Below are positions 54,509 to 63,817 of a stretch of 64,000 bases of DNA, piece after piece (positions within the stretch are counted from its first letter, which is position 1; each line of letters begins with the position of its first letter). A program made the translations under genes and the position numbers. Below the pieces are notes generated by a model. That model worked only from the letters and a program-made list of their open reading frames with translations, made no database searches and was not told where the DNA came from. The stretch comes from Rhodoferax sp. (lineage in GTDB: Bacteria > Pseudomonadota > Gammaproteobacteria > Burkholderiales > Burkholderiaceae_C), in contig NZ_JAQTWL010000002.1 of the NCBI RefSeq assembly GCF_028689295.1, positions 1-64,000 of the forward strand, written 5' to 3'.

Positions 54509-56944
54509 ATGCAATTTCCCGAATCCTGGTTGCGTGAATTTTGTAATCCCCCGTTAAGCACGGACGAGCTGGCCGAAGCCCTGACCATGGCTGGTCTGGA
54601 GGTCGAAGAGCTCAGGCCCGTGGCGCCGCCGTTCACCCGCATCGTGGTCGGTGAAATCAAGGATGCGGTGCAGCACCCCAATGCCGACCGCCTGCGCGTT
54701 TGCCAGGTGGATGTGGGCCAGGCCGAGCGGCTCACCATCGTCTGCGGCGCGCCAAATGCCCGTGCTGGCATCAAGGTGCCCTGTGCGCTGGTGGGCGCTG
54801 AATTGCCGCCCGGTGACGACGGCCAGCCGTTCCTGATCAAGGTCGGCAAATTGCGCGGCGTGGAGAGTTTTGGCATGCTGTGCTCGGCCCGCGAACTCAA
54901 GCTTTCCCAAGACCACGGGGGCCTGCTGGAACTGGCCGCCGAGGCAGAAGTGGGGCAAGACATCCGAACGCATTTACTGCTCGACGACACCCTGTTCACG
55001 CTCAAGCTCACGCCCAATCTGGCGCATTGCCTGAGCGTCTATGGCGTGGCGCGTGAAGTGTCCGCGCTCACGGGTACGCCCCTGAAAACGCCGGGTTTTC
55101 CCAAGGCCAGCTGTGCTATCCATGACGTGCTGCCGGTCAAGGTCAGCGCACCCGATTTGTGCGGGCGGTTTTCCGGTCGCATCATTCGCGGCGTCAACCC
55201 CAAAGCCGCCACGCCCGCCTGGATGGTGGACCGCCTGGCGCGCTGCGGCCAGCGCAGCGTGACTGCTCTGGTGGACATCTCCAACTATGTGATGTTCGAA
55301 CTGGGTCGGCCCTCGCACATTTTTGACCTCGACAAAATCCATGGCGGTCTGGACGTGCGCTGGGGCCAGCCGGGCGAACAGCTCAAGCTGCTCAACGGCA
55401 ACACCGTCACGGTCGATGCGCAAGTGGGCGTGATTGCCGATGCGGTCCAGGTCGAATCCCTGGCCGGCATCATGGGCGGTGATGCCACCGCCGTGTCGGA
55501 TGACACCCGCAACATCTTTGTCGAAGCCGCTTTCTGGTGGCCCAAGGCCATTGCCGGACGTTCCCGCCGCTTCAATTTTTCCACCGACGCAGGTCACCGC
55601 TTCGAGCGCGGTGTCGATCCTGAATTGACGGTGGAACACATCGAGCGCATCACCCGGTTGGTCATTGACATTTGCGGTACGCCCGACACCGTATGTGGCC
55701 CAATGGATGACCAACAGGTTGCCATGCCACAACCCGTCAAAGTGTCCTTGCGTGTGGCCCGTGCAACCAAGGTGCTGGGCATGCCGCTGACGCAGGTGCA
55801 ATGCGTGAAAGCGCTCACCGGCCTGGGCCTGCCGCTGACCGAGAGCGACGGCATGATCGAAGTCACCGCGCCTTCCTACCGCTTCGACCTGCAAATCGAG
55901 GAAGACCTGATCGAGGAGGTCGCCCGCATGATCGGCTTCCATAACTTGCCGCAAACGCCGCCGCAGGCACCGATCACAGCCAAGATTCGACCCGAGAATC
56001 AACGCAGTCCATTTGCCGTGCGCCGCGCGTTGGCCGGCCTGGGCTACCAGGAGACCATCAATTTCAGTTTTGTCGAAGAGCGCTGGGAGCATGAACTGGC
56101 GGGCAACCCCAACCCGATCAAATTACTCAACCCGATTGCCAGCCAGATGAGCGTGATGCGCTCCAGCCTGCTGGCCTCGCTGCTACAGGTGCTCAAGTTC
56201 AACCAGGACCGAAAAGCACAGCGCGTGCGTGTTTTTGAGCTGGGTCGCGTGTTTCTGCGCGACGCCTCGGTGACGAGCACCGACACCACCGTTGAAGGCT
56301 TTGACCAGCCCATGCGCGTGGCTGGAATGGCCATGGGCGCGGTGGATGAGCCCGAGTGGGGTTGTAAAGAACGCGCTGTTGATTTCTTTGACGTCAAGGG
56401 TGACCTGGAAGCCCTGTTTGCGCCGACCCAGCTGACCTTCGAGCCGGCTCAGCACCCGGCCATGCACCCCGGGCGCTGCGCTCGCGTGCTGTGCGACGGC
56501 CAGGCGGTGGGCTTTGTCGGCGAATTGCACCCCAAGTGGCGCCAGTCGTATGACCTGGTGCAAGCGCCGGTCATGTTCGAAGTTGACCTTGACGAGGTGT
56601 TGGCGCGCCAGGTGCCGCATTTCGCATCGGTGCCCCGCTTCCAGGCCGTGGAGCGCGACATTGCGGTGCTGGTCGCCGAATCGGTCACGCACGACGCCCT
56701 GATGCAAGCCATCTGGTCCGCTCAATGTGGTGGTGTGCTGCAAGATGCGGTGCTGTTTGACATTTACCGGCCCAAACCAGCAGCCTCTGCGGCTGAGCAA
56801 AGCGTGCAGCCCGAGAAAAGCATGGCGATCCGTTTGACGCTGAATGCGCAAGATGCTACGCTGTCCGAGCAGCAAATCGAAGTTGCGGTGTCCGCAGTGC
56901 TTGCCACCCTCAGTGAAAAATTAGGTGCGCGACAGCGCGCTTGA
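54509..56944 (+). CDS. pheT: Phenylalanyl-tRNA synthetase beta subunit
   Basis: An 811-residue subunit with the usual order: N-terminal B1, an EMAP-like tRNA-binding domain (about 40-150, VQHPNADRLRVCQVDVG), B3/B4 editing domain, B5 (NVPQ-like DLQIEEDLIEEVARMIGF), the catalytic-like core, and the C-terminal anticodon-recognising FDX-ACB domain (HFASVPRFQAVERDIAVLV). ATG at 54509 is chosen over an in-frame TTG at 54503. Confidence 0.95.
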   Translation: MQFPESWLREFCNPPLSTDELAEALTMAGLEVEELRPVAPPFTRIVVGEIKDAVQHPNADRLRVCQVDVGQAERLTIVCGAPNARAGIKVPCALVGAELPPGDDGQPFLIKVGKLRGVESFGMLCSARELKLSQDHGGLLELAAEAEVGQDIRTHLLLDDTLFTLKLTPNLAHCLSVYGVAREVSALTGTPLKTPGFPKASCAIHDVLPVKVSAPDLCGRFSGRIIRGVNPKAATPAWMVDRLARCGQRSVTALVDISNYVMFELGRPSHIFDLDKIHGGLDVRWGQPGEQLKLLNGNTVTVDAQVGVIADAVQVESLAGIMGGDATAVSDDTRNIFVEAAFWWPKAIAGRSRRFNFSTDAGHRFERGVDPELTVEHIERITRLVIDICGTPDTVCGPMDDQQVAMPQPVKVSLRVARATKVLGMPLTQVQCVKALTGLGLPLTESDGMIEVTAPSYRFDLQIEEDLIEEVARMIGFHNLPQTPPQAPITAKIRPENQRSPFAVRRALAGLGYQETINFSFVEERWEHELAGNPNPIKLLNPIASQMSVMRSSLLASLLQVLKFNQDRKAQRVRVFELGRVFLRDASVTSTDTTVEGFDQPMRVAGMAMGAVDEPEWGCKERAVDFFDVKGDLEALFAPTQLTFEPAQHPAMHPGRCARVLCDGQAVGFVGELHPKWRQSYDLVQAPVMFEVDLDEVLARQVPHFASVPRFQAVERDIAVLVAESVTHDALMQAIWSAQCGGVLQDAVLFDIYRPKPAASAAEQSVQPEKSMAIRLTLNAQDATLSEQQIEVAVSAVLATLSEKLGARQRA

Positions 56945-56982
56945 ATCAGTTGCCAACCCCCTAGCCACAGAGCGAGTCATCG

Positions 56983-57321
56983 ATGGACATTACGGTTGAA
57001 TCCCTGGAAACACCGGCCCTCACCAAGGCGCAACTCTCAGAGCTGCTGTTTGAGCAGATCGGCCTGAACAAGCGCGAGTCCAAAGACATGGTGGACGCTT
57101 TTTTTGACCTGATTTCACGCAGTCTGGTCGAGGGCGATGATGTCAAGATCACCGGCTTTGGCAACTTCCAGATACGCACCAAGTCACCGCGCCCCGGGCG
57201 CAATCCGCGCACCGGTGAGGCCATTCCCATTGCCGCGCGTCGAGTGGTCACTTTTCACGCCAGCCAGAAACTCAAGGAGCAAATTCAGGCTGGTGCCTCG
57301 GTAAACTCCCCTGCGGTTTGA
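56983..57321 (+). CDS. ihfA: Integration host factor alpha subunit
   Basis: A 112-residue HU/IHF DNA-bending protein. The [29 protein letters not shown] start and the beta-arm with [12 protein letters not shown], whose proline intercalates into DNA, identify IHF-alpha. It is somewhat longer at both ends than the E. coli subunit. Placement after pheT is the same as in E. coli. It needs IhfB, encoded elsewhere. Confidence 0.94.
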   Translation: MDITVESLETPALTKAQLSELLFEQIGLNKRESKDMVDAFFDLISRSLVEGDDVKITGFGNFQIRTKSPRPGRNPRTGEAIPIAARRVVTFHASQKLKEQIQAGASVNSPAV

Positions 57322-57413
57322 CCGCCGGCAAGTCTTATGCGGGTAAGCTGTCTTTACAGTGTGGGCTCAGTTAGAGTACGCTCGCATGTTTCCAGCTTAG
57401 ATTGTTGATTCAA

Positions 57414-57863
57414 ATGGAGAATTCGCTCCCCCTGATTCCAGCCAAACGCTACTTCACCATTGGTGAGGTTGGCGAACTGTGTGGCGTCAAACCGCATGTG
57501 CTGCGTTATTGGGAGCAGGAATTTACCCAACTCAGGCCCATGAAACGGCGCGGCAATCGCCGTTATTACCAGCACCACGAAGTGCTGATGATCCGGCGCA
57601 TTCGTGACTTGCTCTACGACCAGGGCTTTACCATCAGTGGCGCGCGCAACAAAATGCAGGAATTGCTGCAGACCGGCACCGGCAACCATGACCACGATAA
57701 CGGCTTGTTGGACTCGGCCGCAGGCTTGCCAGAAGGCGATGGACTGGTGAAGGCATGCCCTGAGGCAGAGGCATTGCAGGACAAGTTAGCACAGCTTGAT
57801 TCCTGGCGCCTGGTGCGTCACGAGCTCAACGAAATCAGGGGCCTTCTGGCACTGGATTTCTAA
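57414..57863 (+). CDS. MerR-family transcriptional regulator
   Basis: A 149-residue regulator. The N-terminal winged helix YFTIGEVGELCGVKPHVLRYWEQEF is at about 13-37, followed by the LRPMKRRGNRRYYQHHEVLMIRRIRDLLYDQGFTISGAR segment (about 39-77). The C-terminal effector part is short with a coiled-coil-like end. No metal-binding Cys pattern. Constantly found between ihfA and tRNA-Pro in betaproteobacteria; its target is not known to me. Start ATG at 57414 lacks a clear Shine-Dalgarno; an in-frame TTG exists at 57402. Confidence 0.85.
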   Translation: MENSLPLIPAKRYFTIGEVGELCGVKPHVLRYWEQEFTQLRPMKRRGNRRYYQHHEVLMIRRIRDLLYDQGFTISGARNKMQELLQTGTGNHDHDNGLLDSAAGLPEGDGLVKACPEAEALQDKLAQLDSWRLVRHELNEIRGLLALDF

Positions 57864-57911
57864 TGCGACGAGCCCGAAATCAACGCTGTCCGTGGTTATA
57901 ATTCAACGCTT

Positions 57912-57988
57912 CGGTGTGTGGCGCAGCCTGGTAGCGCACTTGCATGGGGTGCAAGGGGTCGAAGGTTCGAATCCTTTCACACCGACCA
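57912..57988 (+). tRNA. tRNA-Pro (anticodon GGG)
   Basis: 77 nt with encoded CCA. Acceptor stem CGGTGTG (57912-57918) pairs with CACACCG (57978-57984), discriminator A. The anticodon stem CTTGC/GCAAG encloses ATGGGGT, giving anticodon GGG for codons CCC and CCU. The T-loop TTCGAAT is present. A strong terminator follows within 10 bp; no integrase gene is found next to it. Confidence 0.95.
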
Positions 57989-57997
57989 CAATTTAAG

Positions 57998-58031
57998 AGC
58001 TTGAAAAGCAGATCGCTTTTCAAGCTTTTTT
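57998..58031 (+). terminator. Terminator after tRNA-Pro
   Basis: Perfect 12-bp stem AGCTTGAAAAGC / GCTTTTCAAGCT with an AGATC loop and a T-run at 58026-58031. Confidence 0.9.
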
Positions 58032-58086
58032 ACTTTCCGGGGTGGCTCATGCTGTCATGTTCAATTTGCTTTTGCAGGTGCCTTGA

Positions 58087-60246
58087 TTGAGCGAGCCTGA
58101 TCTGGCCGCAGCAGCCATGGCGGCGTTCGACCAGGTGGTGGCTGCCACACCGGGTTTTCGCGCGCGCGCCGGGCAGCGCGAAATGGCGCAACGCATTGCC
58201 AGCAGCCTGCACGACGTGAGCCTGGGCGACCAGCCCGAGCCGCACAGCTTTGTGGCCGTGATCCAGGCGGGTACTGGCGTTGGCAAGTCTGCCGCTTATT
58301 TGTCCACCACCGTGGCGCTGGCCCTGGCGCGCAAAACGCGGGTGGTGGTGTCCACCGCCACCGTGGCGCTGCAAGAGCAGCTGATGACCAAAGACCTGCC
58401 GGCATTGGCGGCCGTGCTCGACACCCCTTTTGTCTATGCCCTGGCCAAAGGCCGTGGGCGCTATGTCTGCAAGCTCAAGCTGGAGCGCCTGGTGGGTCAT
58501 GTCGGGGAAGACGCGGCCGAACTGTTTGAAGGTGACGACGAAGCCAATCCTCCGCAGTCCCCCGGCACTTTCCAGTCCAACCGGGGAGCGGTCTGGCAAG
58601 ACCCCATGGAGCGACGCATCGTCCTGTATGAAACGCTGGCGTCAGCGCTGGCCTCGGGTAAGTGGAACGGCGACCGAGACAGTCTGGCCGAGCAACCCGA
58701 GCCGCGTGACTGGTCCACGGTGGCCGCCGAGCGCCACACCTGCACGGCGCGCCATTGCCCGCGTTTCTCAAGCTGCAGTTATTACCAGGCCCGCATGCAA
58801 TTGGCGCAGGCGCAGGTGATTGTGGCCAACCACGATCTGGTGCTGGCCTCGCTGGGCATGAAGGCGCTGCCCGATCTGGACAACTGCCTGGTGGTGTTCG
58901 ACGAAGGCCATCATTTGCCAGCCGTGGCGCTCGACCAGTTTTCCAGCGCCATGGACCTGAGCGGCTTGCGCTGGCTCGACAAGCTGCCAAAAATCCTCGC
59001 CGAGGTGGCCGACAAAATGGGTTTGACGCTGGCTCAGGATGTCACCACGCTGGCGCAGCAGCTCAAGACTGCGCTGCTGGAGGCAGGCCGGCTGGCGATG
59101 GAACTGGTGCGCGGCGCATCAAGCGGCTACGACACGGTGTATCGCTTCAAGGACGGCGTTGTGCCCGATGCCATGCTGGAGCCGTTCAAGCAGATTCACG
59201 ACCAGGCCGCAGCGCTGTCCGACGCGCTGGAAGCCTTGGGCGCCGAACTTAAATTACGCGCCAAGGAAGACCCTTCGCAAGCGGCGCACTGCTCGGTGCA
59301 ATACGCCAGGCTGGGCCAGATGGCGCCCAAGCTCAACAGCGTGGTGGCCACCAGCGTGCAGTGGCTCAACAGCGATGAAACGCCGCTCGCCAAATGGCTC
59401 AAGTCCGACACTGGCTCTGGGCTCGTTTCCTTGAGCGCGCACGCCTGTCCGATCGTGCCCGGTGATTTGCTGCGGCGCCACTTGTGGAGCCAAGTGCGCG
59501 GCGCCGTGGTGACGTCGGCGTCGCTCACCACCTGCGGCAGTTTCGATTTTTTTCTGGGGGAAACCGGGCTGGCCGATTCGCCGCAGGTGAGTACACTGGC
59601 GGTAGAGAGTCCGTTTGACTACCGCACGCAGGGCCAGTTGATCGTGGCCGACACCGCCGCCGACCCGAAGCAGGTGGATCTTTACACCACGCAGATGGTG
59701 GCCGCCCTGCTACTTGACCTGCGCGAGGTGCCGCACGGTGCCCTGGTGCTGTTTACCTCGCGTGTGCAGATGCAGGCGGCCGTGAGTGCGCTCGACCCAT
59801 CCTTGCAGGAACGTGTGCTGGTGCAGGGGCAGATGGCGCGCGCTCGCTTGTTGGGCATCCATCAGGCGCGGGTGGAGTCGGGCTTTGCCTCGGTGATTTT
59901 TGGCCTGCAGTCGTTCGGCGAGGGGCTGGATTTGCCGGGCCAGCTGTGTGAAACGGTGTTCATCGCCAAGCTGCCGTTCGGGTCGCCATCAGACCCGGTG
60001 GACGAAGCGCGCGCCGAATGGCTCAAGCGGGCCGGGCGTGACCCGTTCTCGGAACTGGTGGTGCCGGCCACCGGCATCAAGCTGTTGCAGTGGACCGGGC
60101 GTGCGATTCGCTCCGAGACCGATCAGGCGCGGGTGGTTTGTTATGACAAGCGGCTACTGAGCATGGCTTACGGCAGGCGCATGTTGCAAGGCCTGCCGCC
60201 TTATGCGGTTTCAAGGCGTGTTGCCGGGGCTGTTTCGGCGTTTTGA
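58087..60246 (+). CDS. dinG: DinG-like ATP-dependent helicase (XPD family, Fe-S)
   Basis: A 719-residue SF2 5'-3' helicase. Walker A AGTGVGKS is at 61-68 and the DEGH box at 272-275. Four cysteines at 128, 219, 224 and 230 match the DinG iron-sulfur cluster ligands. The C-terminal helicase motif includes FGLQSFGEGLDLPG and QWTGRAIRSETD. DinG unwinds R-loops, D-loops and G-quadruplexes ahead of replication forks. The start is a TTG at 58087 with only weak upstream signal (GCAGG at 58076-58080); no ATG precedes the conserved region, so low translation is likely. Confidence 0.88.
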   Translation: MSEPDLAAAAMAAFDQVVAATPGFRARAGQREMAQRIASSLHDVSLGDQPEPHSFVAVIQAGTGVGKSAAYLSTTVALALARKTRVVVSTATVALQEQLMTKDLPALAAVLDTPFVYALAKGRGRYVCKLKLERLVGHVGEDAAELFEGDDEANPPQSPGTFQSNRGAVWQDPMERRIVLYETLASALASGKWNGDRDSLAEQPEPRDWSTVAAERHTCTARHCPRFSSCSYYQARMQLAQAQVIVANHDLVLASLGMKALPDLDNCLVVFDEGHHLPAVALDQFSSAMDLSGLRWLDKLPKILAEVADKMGLTLAQDVTTLAQQLKTALLEAGRLAMELVRGASSGYDTVYRFKDGVVPDAMLEPFKQIHDQAAALSDALEALGAELKLRAKEDPSQAAHCSVQYARLGQMAPKLNSVVATSVQWLNSDETPLAKWLKSDTGSGLVSLSAHACPIVPGDLLRRHLWSQVRGAVVTSASLTTCGSFDFFLGETGLADSPQVSTLAVESPFDYRTQGQLIVADTAADPKQVDLYTTQMVAALLLDLREVPHGALVLFTSRVQMQAAVSALDPSLQERVLVQGQMARARLLGIHQARVESGFASVIFGLQSFGEGLDLPGQLCETVFIAKLPFGSPSDPVDEARAEWLKRAGRDPFSELVVPATGIKLLQWTGRAIRSETDQARVVCYDKRLLSMAYGRRMLQGLPPYAVSRRVAGAVSAF

Positions 60247-60289
60247 TGCGAAGATGACAGCCTGTGTGTTGCGTTCAAGGATGTAAAGG

Positions 60290-60604
60290 GTGAATAATTT
60301 CTTTAGACAGGTCACAAGCTGGGGCGCGCGAGTCGGCTTGCTGCTGGCCGCGTTGGTTTTCATGGCCAGCTTGGTGTTTGCCGCCGGGCTGCTGTTGGCG
60401 CTCTGGCTGTTGCGCGCTTTGTGGGCAAAACTCACTGGCCGACCGGTGCAACCCTGGGTCTTCAAGATGCATCGGACCGACCTCTGGCAAAGGGCTTATC
60501 AGGCGCGCGCGCCTGACGGCCGTGGCAAGGCTCCCGTGGATGTGATCGATGCCGAGGTGAAAGACATTACCGATGTGACCGACGTCGAGGAAAAACGCCC
60601 TTGA
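60290..60604 (+). CDS. Small single-pass membrane protein, unknown
   Basis: A 104-residue protein I do not recognise. A hydrophobic segment covers about 15-45 with two adjacent halves, possibly a helical hairpin. It is followed by a charged soluble tail (about 50-104) rich in Asp, Val and Thr repeats (DVIDAEVKDITDVTDVEE). The start is a GTG at 60290 preceded by AAAGG. It lies 43 bp after dinG in the same direction, and its stop is 24 bp from that of the convergent NlpC/P60 gene. Confidence 0.65.
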   Translation: MNNFFRQVTSWGARVGLLLAALVFMASLVFAAGLLLALWLLRALWAKLTGRPVQPWVFKMHRTDLWQRAYQARAPDGRGKAPVDVIDAEVKDITDVTDVEEKRP

Positions 60605-60628
60605 AACCCCTGCGGCAAGCGCCTGGGA

Positions 60629-61198
60629 TCAGCGCAATTCTGGTTCGGTGGGGGCTGCGCTCACGTTGCCGGCTTGTGTGAGGGTGACCCGCCGGGCGCC
60701 ATCGAAGCGACGGCTCCAGTACGAACCGCCCATGTTTTCCACCCGAACCTGCGCGCCGGGTTTGGGGGAATGGATAAATTTACCCTCGCCAATGTAAATA
60801 CCCACATGGCTGAAGGCGCGACGCAGGGTGTTGAAGAACACCAGGTCGCCGGGTTGCAGTTCGGAGCGGTCGATCTGCTGGGTGGCGGCGGCTTGCTGCT
60901 CGGCCTTGCGCGGCAGAATCAGGCCCACGGTTTGCTCATACATGGCTTTGACAAAGCCGCTGCAGTCAAAACCTGTTTCTGCTGAATTGCCGCCGCGCAG
61001 GTAAGGTACCCCCAAGAACCCCAATGCATTCAACACCAGATCGGAGGCCTTGTGGGTCACCTTCTGGCGCACTTGGTCCATTTGCGCCAACAAGCCTTTA
61101 TCATTCAGAAAACGGCTCAGGTCATCAGGCGCTTCTGCCGGTGTGGCGTGCACGTTGGTGGCAAGCAGCAGGGATGACAGGAGGGTGGCGATGCGCAT
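60629..61198 (-). CDS. NlpC/P60 cell-wall endopeptidase
   Basis: A 189-residue secreted cysteine peptidase. The signal peptide covers about 1-18. The catalytic triad is visible: Cys79 (DCSGF), His131 (SHVGIYIG) and His143 (FIHSP). Such enzymes cut peptide cross-bridges of peptidoglycan (Spr/MepS-like). The region between signal and catalytic domain (20-55) is charged and may serve as a linker. A divergent 90-bp gap separates it from the AcuI-like gene and contains the palindrome GTTTCGAGAAAC (61234-61245). Confidence 0.87.
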   Translation of the reverse strand: MRIATLLSSLLLATNVHATPAEAPDDLSRFLNDKGLLAQMDQVRQKVTHKASDLVLNALGFLGVPYLRGGNSAETGFDCSGFVKAMYEQTVGLILPRKAEQQAAATQQIDRSELQPGDLVFFNTLRRAFSHVGIYIGEGKFIHSPKPGAQVRVENMGGSYWSRRFDGARRVTLTQAGNVSAAPTEPELR

Positions 61199-61288
61199 CG
61201 GCGTAGTTTACACACTTTTATCAACCTGCAACTGTTTCGAGAAACCTCTCTTAACCCATTGATTCATAATTATTTTTAAGGATTTTAT

Positions 61289-62269
61289 ATGTTCAAGGCA
61301 TTGTTGTTGGAAAACACAGACGGCTTCAAGGCCAGTGTGACGCAGGTGGATGAGTCGCGCCTGCCGCAGGGCGACGTGACGGTGGCGGTGTCTTGGTCCA
61401 CCCTCAATTTCAAGGACGGCCTGGCCATCACCAACAAGAGCCCGGTGGTGCGCCAATGGCCGATGGTGGCCGGCATCGACGGTGCCGGCACGGTGCTGGC
61501 ATCGAGCCATCCCGACTGGCGGGCGGGCGACGCCTTTGTGCACAACGGTTGGGGTGTGGGCGAGACGCACTGGGGTTGCCTGGCCGAAAAGGCCCGGCTC
61601 AAGGGTGACTGGCTGGTCAAACTGCCCAGCGCCTTCACGCCCCGCCAGGCCATGGCGATCGGCACGGCAGGCTACACCGCCATGCTGTGCGTGTTGGCGC
61701 TGGAAGACCATGGCGTGAAGCCCGATGCGGGTGAGGTGCTGGTGACGGGCGCCACTGGCGGCGTTGGTAGTGTGGCGATTGCACTGCTGGCCAGGCTGGG
61801 CTTCAACGTAGTCGCTGCCACGGGCAAGTCCAGCGAAGAGGCTTACCTGAAGTCCTTGGGCGCCGGCAGCATCATTGACCGGGCCACCCTGTCGGCACCC
61901 GGCAAGCCGTTTCAAAAAGAGCGTTGGGCGGGCGTGGTCGATGCAGTGGGCTCGCACACGCTGGCGAATGCGCTGGCGCAAACACGCTACGGCGGCGTGG
62001 TGGCGGCCTGCGGCCTGGCGCAAGGCATGGACTTGTCGACCACGGTGATGCCGTTCATCTTGCGCGGCGTCACGCTGGCGGGCGTTGATTCGGTGATGGC
62101 ACCGCTGGCCAAACGCCGGCGTGCCTGGGAGCGCCTGGCACGCGACCTCGATACCGCCTTGCTGGAAACCATGGTGCAAGAGGTACCGCTGGAAGCCGCC
62201 ATTGCCAGTGCGCAAAAATTGATGGATGGCAAGGTGCGGGGCAGGGTGGTGGTGAAGGTTGCGGTCTAA
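61289..62269 (+). CDS. acuI: Acrylyl-CoA reductase-like oxidoreductase (AcuI/YhdH, MDR family)
   Basis: A 326-residue zinc-independent medium-chain reductase. The N-terminal GroES-like domain is about 1-120, with SWSTLNFKDGLA, and the NADPH-binding Rossmann motif GATGGVGSVA is at about 151-160. Characteristic YhdH/AcuI motifs are AGIDGAGTV and AQTRYGGVVAACGLA. AcuI reduces acryloyl-CoA to propionyl-CoA with NADPH. TTAAGGA precedes the ATG. No 3-hydroxypropionate or DMSP genes are nearby, so the physiological role may be detoxification. Confidence 0.82.
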   Translation: MFKALLLENTDGFKASVTQVDESRLPQGDVTVAVSWSTLNFKDGLAITNKSPVVRQWPMVAGIDGAGTVLASSHPDWRAGDAFVHNGWGVGETHWGCLAEKARLKGDWLVKLPSAFTPRQAMAIGTAGYTAMLCVLALEDHGVKPDAGEVLVTGATGGVGSVAIALLARLGFNVVAATGKSSEEAYLKSLGAGSIIDRATLSAPGKPFQKERWAGVVDAVGSHTLANALAQTRYGGVVAACGLAQGMDLSTTVMPFILRGVTLAGVDSVMAPLAKRRRAWERLARDLDTALLETMVQEVPLEAAIASAQKLMDGKVRGRVVVKVAV

Positions 62270-62307
62270 TGAAGGCTTACCTTGTGATTCATTTTTGAAA
62301 GCCCGTT

Positions 62308-62928
62308 ATGCTGCTCGACGCTGAACTCTCCCAACTGGTGCTGGTTGATTACCAGACCCGCCTGATGCCCGCCATTTTCGAGGCGCCGCTGGTGCTGGCC
62401 AACGCCGTGCTGCTGGCGCAAGTGGCCAAATTGATGCAGGTGCCGGTGTGGGGCACCGAAGAAAATCCGTCCAGGCTCGGCGAAAACCCGCCCGAACTGC
62501 GCGCCCTGTGCCAGCGCACCCTGGCCAAGATGCAATTCAGCGCAGTCGAAGAAGGTCTGGGCGAATGGCTGCGGCCCCCGGTCAAAGCGCCTGCGGGCAA
62601 TGCGCGCAGCCTGCCAAAGCACCTGCAAAAGCCGTCCAGCACACCCGTTGCGCGCAACAGCATTGTGATTGCGGGTTGCGAAGCGCATGTGTGCCTGCTG
62701 CAGACTTCTTTGCATCTGCTCGAAGACGGTTTCGATGTCTGGGTGGTCACTGATGCCTGCAGTTCGTCCACCGAACGGCTGCGCGATGCGGCCTTCGACC
62801 GCCTGGCCGGTGCGGGCGCCGACCTGGTGACCACCGAGATGGTGGCCTTCGAGTGGTTGCGCAGTGCCGAGCATCCCCAGTTCAAGCCGGTGCTGGCCTT
62901 GCTCAAGCAAGGCCATCGTCGCGCCTGA
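62308..62928 (+). CDS. Isochorismatase-family hydrolase (YcaC-like)
   Basis: A 206-residue cysteine hydrolase. The family triad is seen as Asp14 (LVDYQTRL), Lys74 (LAKMQFSA) and Cys129 (AGCEAHVCL, with the preceding non-prolyl cis-type segment). A roughly 25-residue insert rich in Pro/Lys (about 90-115), between the Lys and Cys motifs, is unusual. Substrate unknown; nicotinamidase-like or ycaC-like enzymes share this fold. Starts 38 bp after the AcuI-like gene in the same direction. Confidence 0.8.
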   Translation: MLLDAELSQLVLVDYQTRLMPAIFEAPLVLANAVLLAQVAKLMQVPVWGTEENPSRLGENPPELRALCQRTLAKMQFSAVEEGLGEWLRPPVKAPAGNARSLPKHLQKPSSTPVARNSIVIAGCEAHVCLLQTSLHLLEDGFDVWVVTDACSSSTERLRDAAFDRLAGAGADLVTTEMVAFEWLRSAEHPQFKPVLALLKQGHRRA

Positions 62929-62976
62929 ATGTCGGCTGGCCGGCGGCCATAATCGCCGGTCATTCAAGGAGTTGTT

Positions 62977-63810
62977 GTGGACATTGTGTTGCTGATCAAA
63001 GCCGCCATCATGGGCGTGGTGGAGGGCTTGACCGAGTTTTTGCCGATTTCGAGTACCGGCCATCTGATACTGGCGGGTGCTTTGCTGGGTTTTGATGACG
63101 AAAAAGCCAAGGTGTTCGACATTGCCATCCAGACCGGCGCCATTTTTGCCGTGATCCTGGTCTATTGGCAAAAAATACGCGACACCATGCTGGCCCTGCC
63201 ATCCGAGAAGCAGGCACAGCGATTTGCCCTCAATGTGCTGATCGCCTTCGTTCCGGCGGTGGTTCTGGGCCTGCTCTACGGCAAGGCCATCAAGGCGCAT
63301 CTGTTCACGCCGGTGGTGGTCGCCAGCATGTTCATCATTGGCGGTTTCATCATCCTCTGGGCCGAACGGCGGCAGCAAGGCAAGCCGGCGGCCACGCGCA
63401 TTCATGACGTGGAATCCATGACCGCGCTGGACGCGCTCAAGGTGGGCATGGCACAGTGCACCGCCATGATTCCGGGCATGAGCCGCAGCGGCGCCACCAT
63501 CATTGGCGGCATGTTGTTCGGCCTGAGCCGAAAGGCTGCCACCGATTTTTCGTTTTACCTGGCCATTCCCACGCTCATTGGCGCCGGCGCCTACAGCCTG
63601 GTCAAGGAGCGCGCCTTGTTGTCCATGGCTGACGCGCCAATGTTCAGTGTCGGGCTGGTGATGTCCTTCCTGAGTGCCTGGTTGTGCATCCGCTGGCTGC
63701 TGCGCTTCATTTCGACGCACAGTTTTGTTGGCTTTGCCTATTACCGCATCGTTTTCGGCCTGGTGGTGCTGGCCACCGCCTGGAGCGGCACGGTGAACTG
63801 GTCGGCATAA
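62977..63810 (+). CDS. uppP: Undecaprenyl-diphosphatase (UppP/BacA)
   Basis: A 277-residue integral membrane phosphatase that recycles undecaprenyl diphosphate for cell-wall synthesis and gives low bacitracin resistance. Signature motifs are [14 protein letters not shown] at 16-29 and the catalytic GMSRSGATI near 167-175. About eight hydrophobic segments. The start is a GTG at 62977 with AAGGAG at 62966-62971. Convergent with the partial hydrolase gene, whose stop lies 7 bp away. Confidence 0.92.
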   Translation: MDIVLLIKAAIMGVVEGLTEFLPISSTGHLILAGALLGFDDEKAKVFDIAIQTGAIFAVILVYWQKIRDTMLALPSEKQAQRFALNVLIAFVPAVVLGLLYGKAIKAHLFTPVVVASMFIIGGFIILWAERRQQGKPAATRIHDVESMTALDALKVGMAQCTAMIPGMSRSGATIIGGMLFGLSRKAATDFSFYLAIPTLIGAGAYSLVKERALLSMADAPMFSVGLVMSFLSAWLCIRWLLRFISTHSFVGFAYYRIVFGLVVLATAWSGTVNWSA

Positions 63811-63817
63811 CGATTTG

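Noticed and set aside
57912..58031. tRNA-Pro as an island attachment site
   Set aside because: A terminator and dinG follow directly; no integrase and no partial tRNA repeat was seen downstream.
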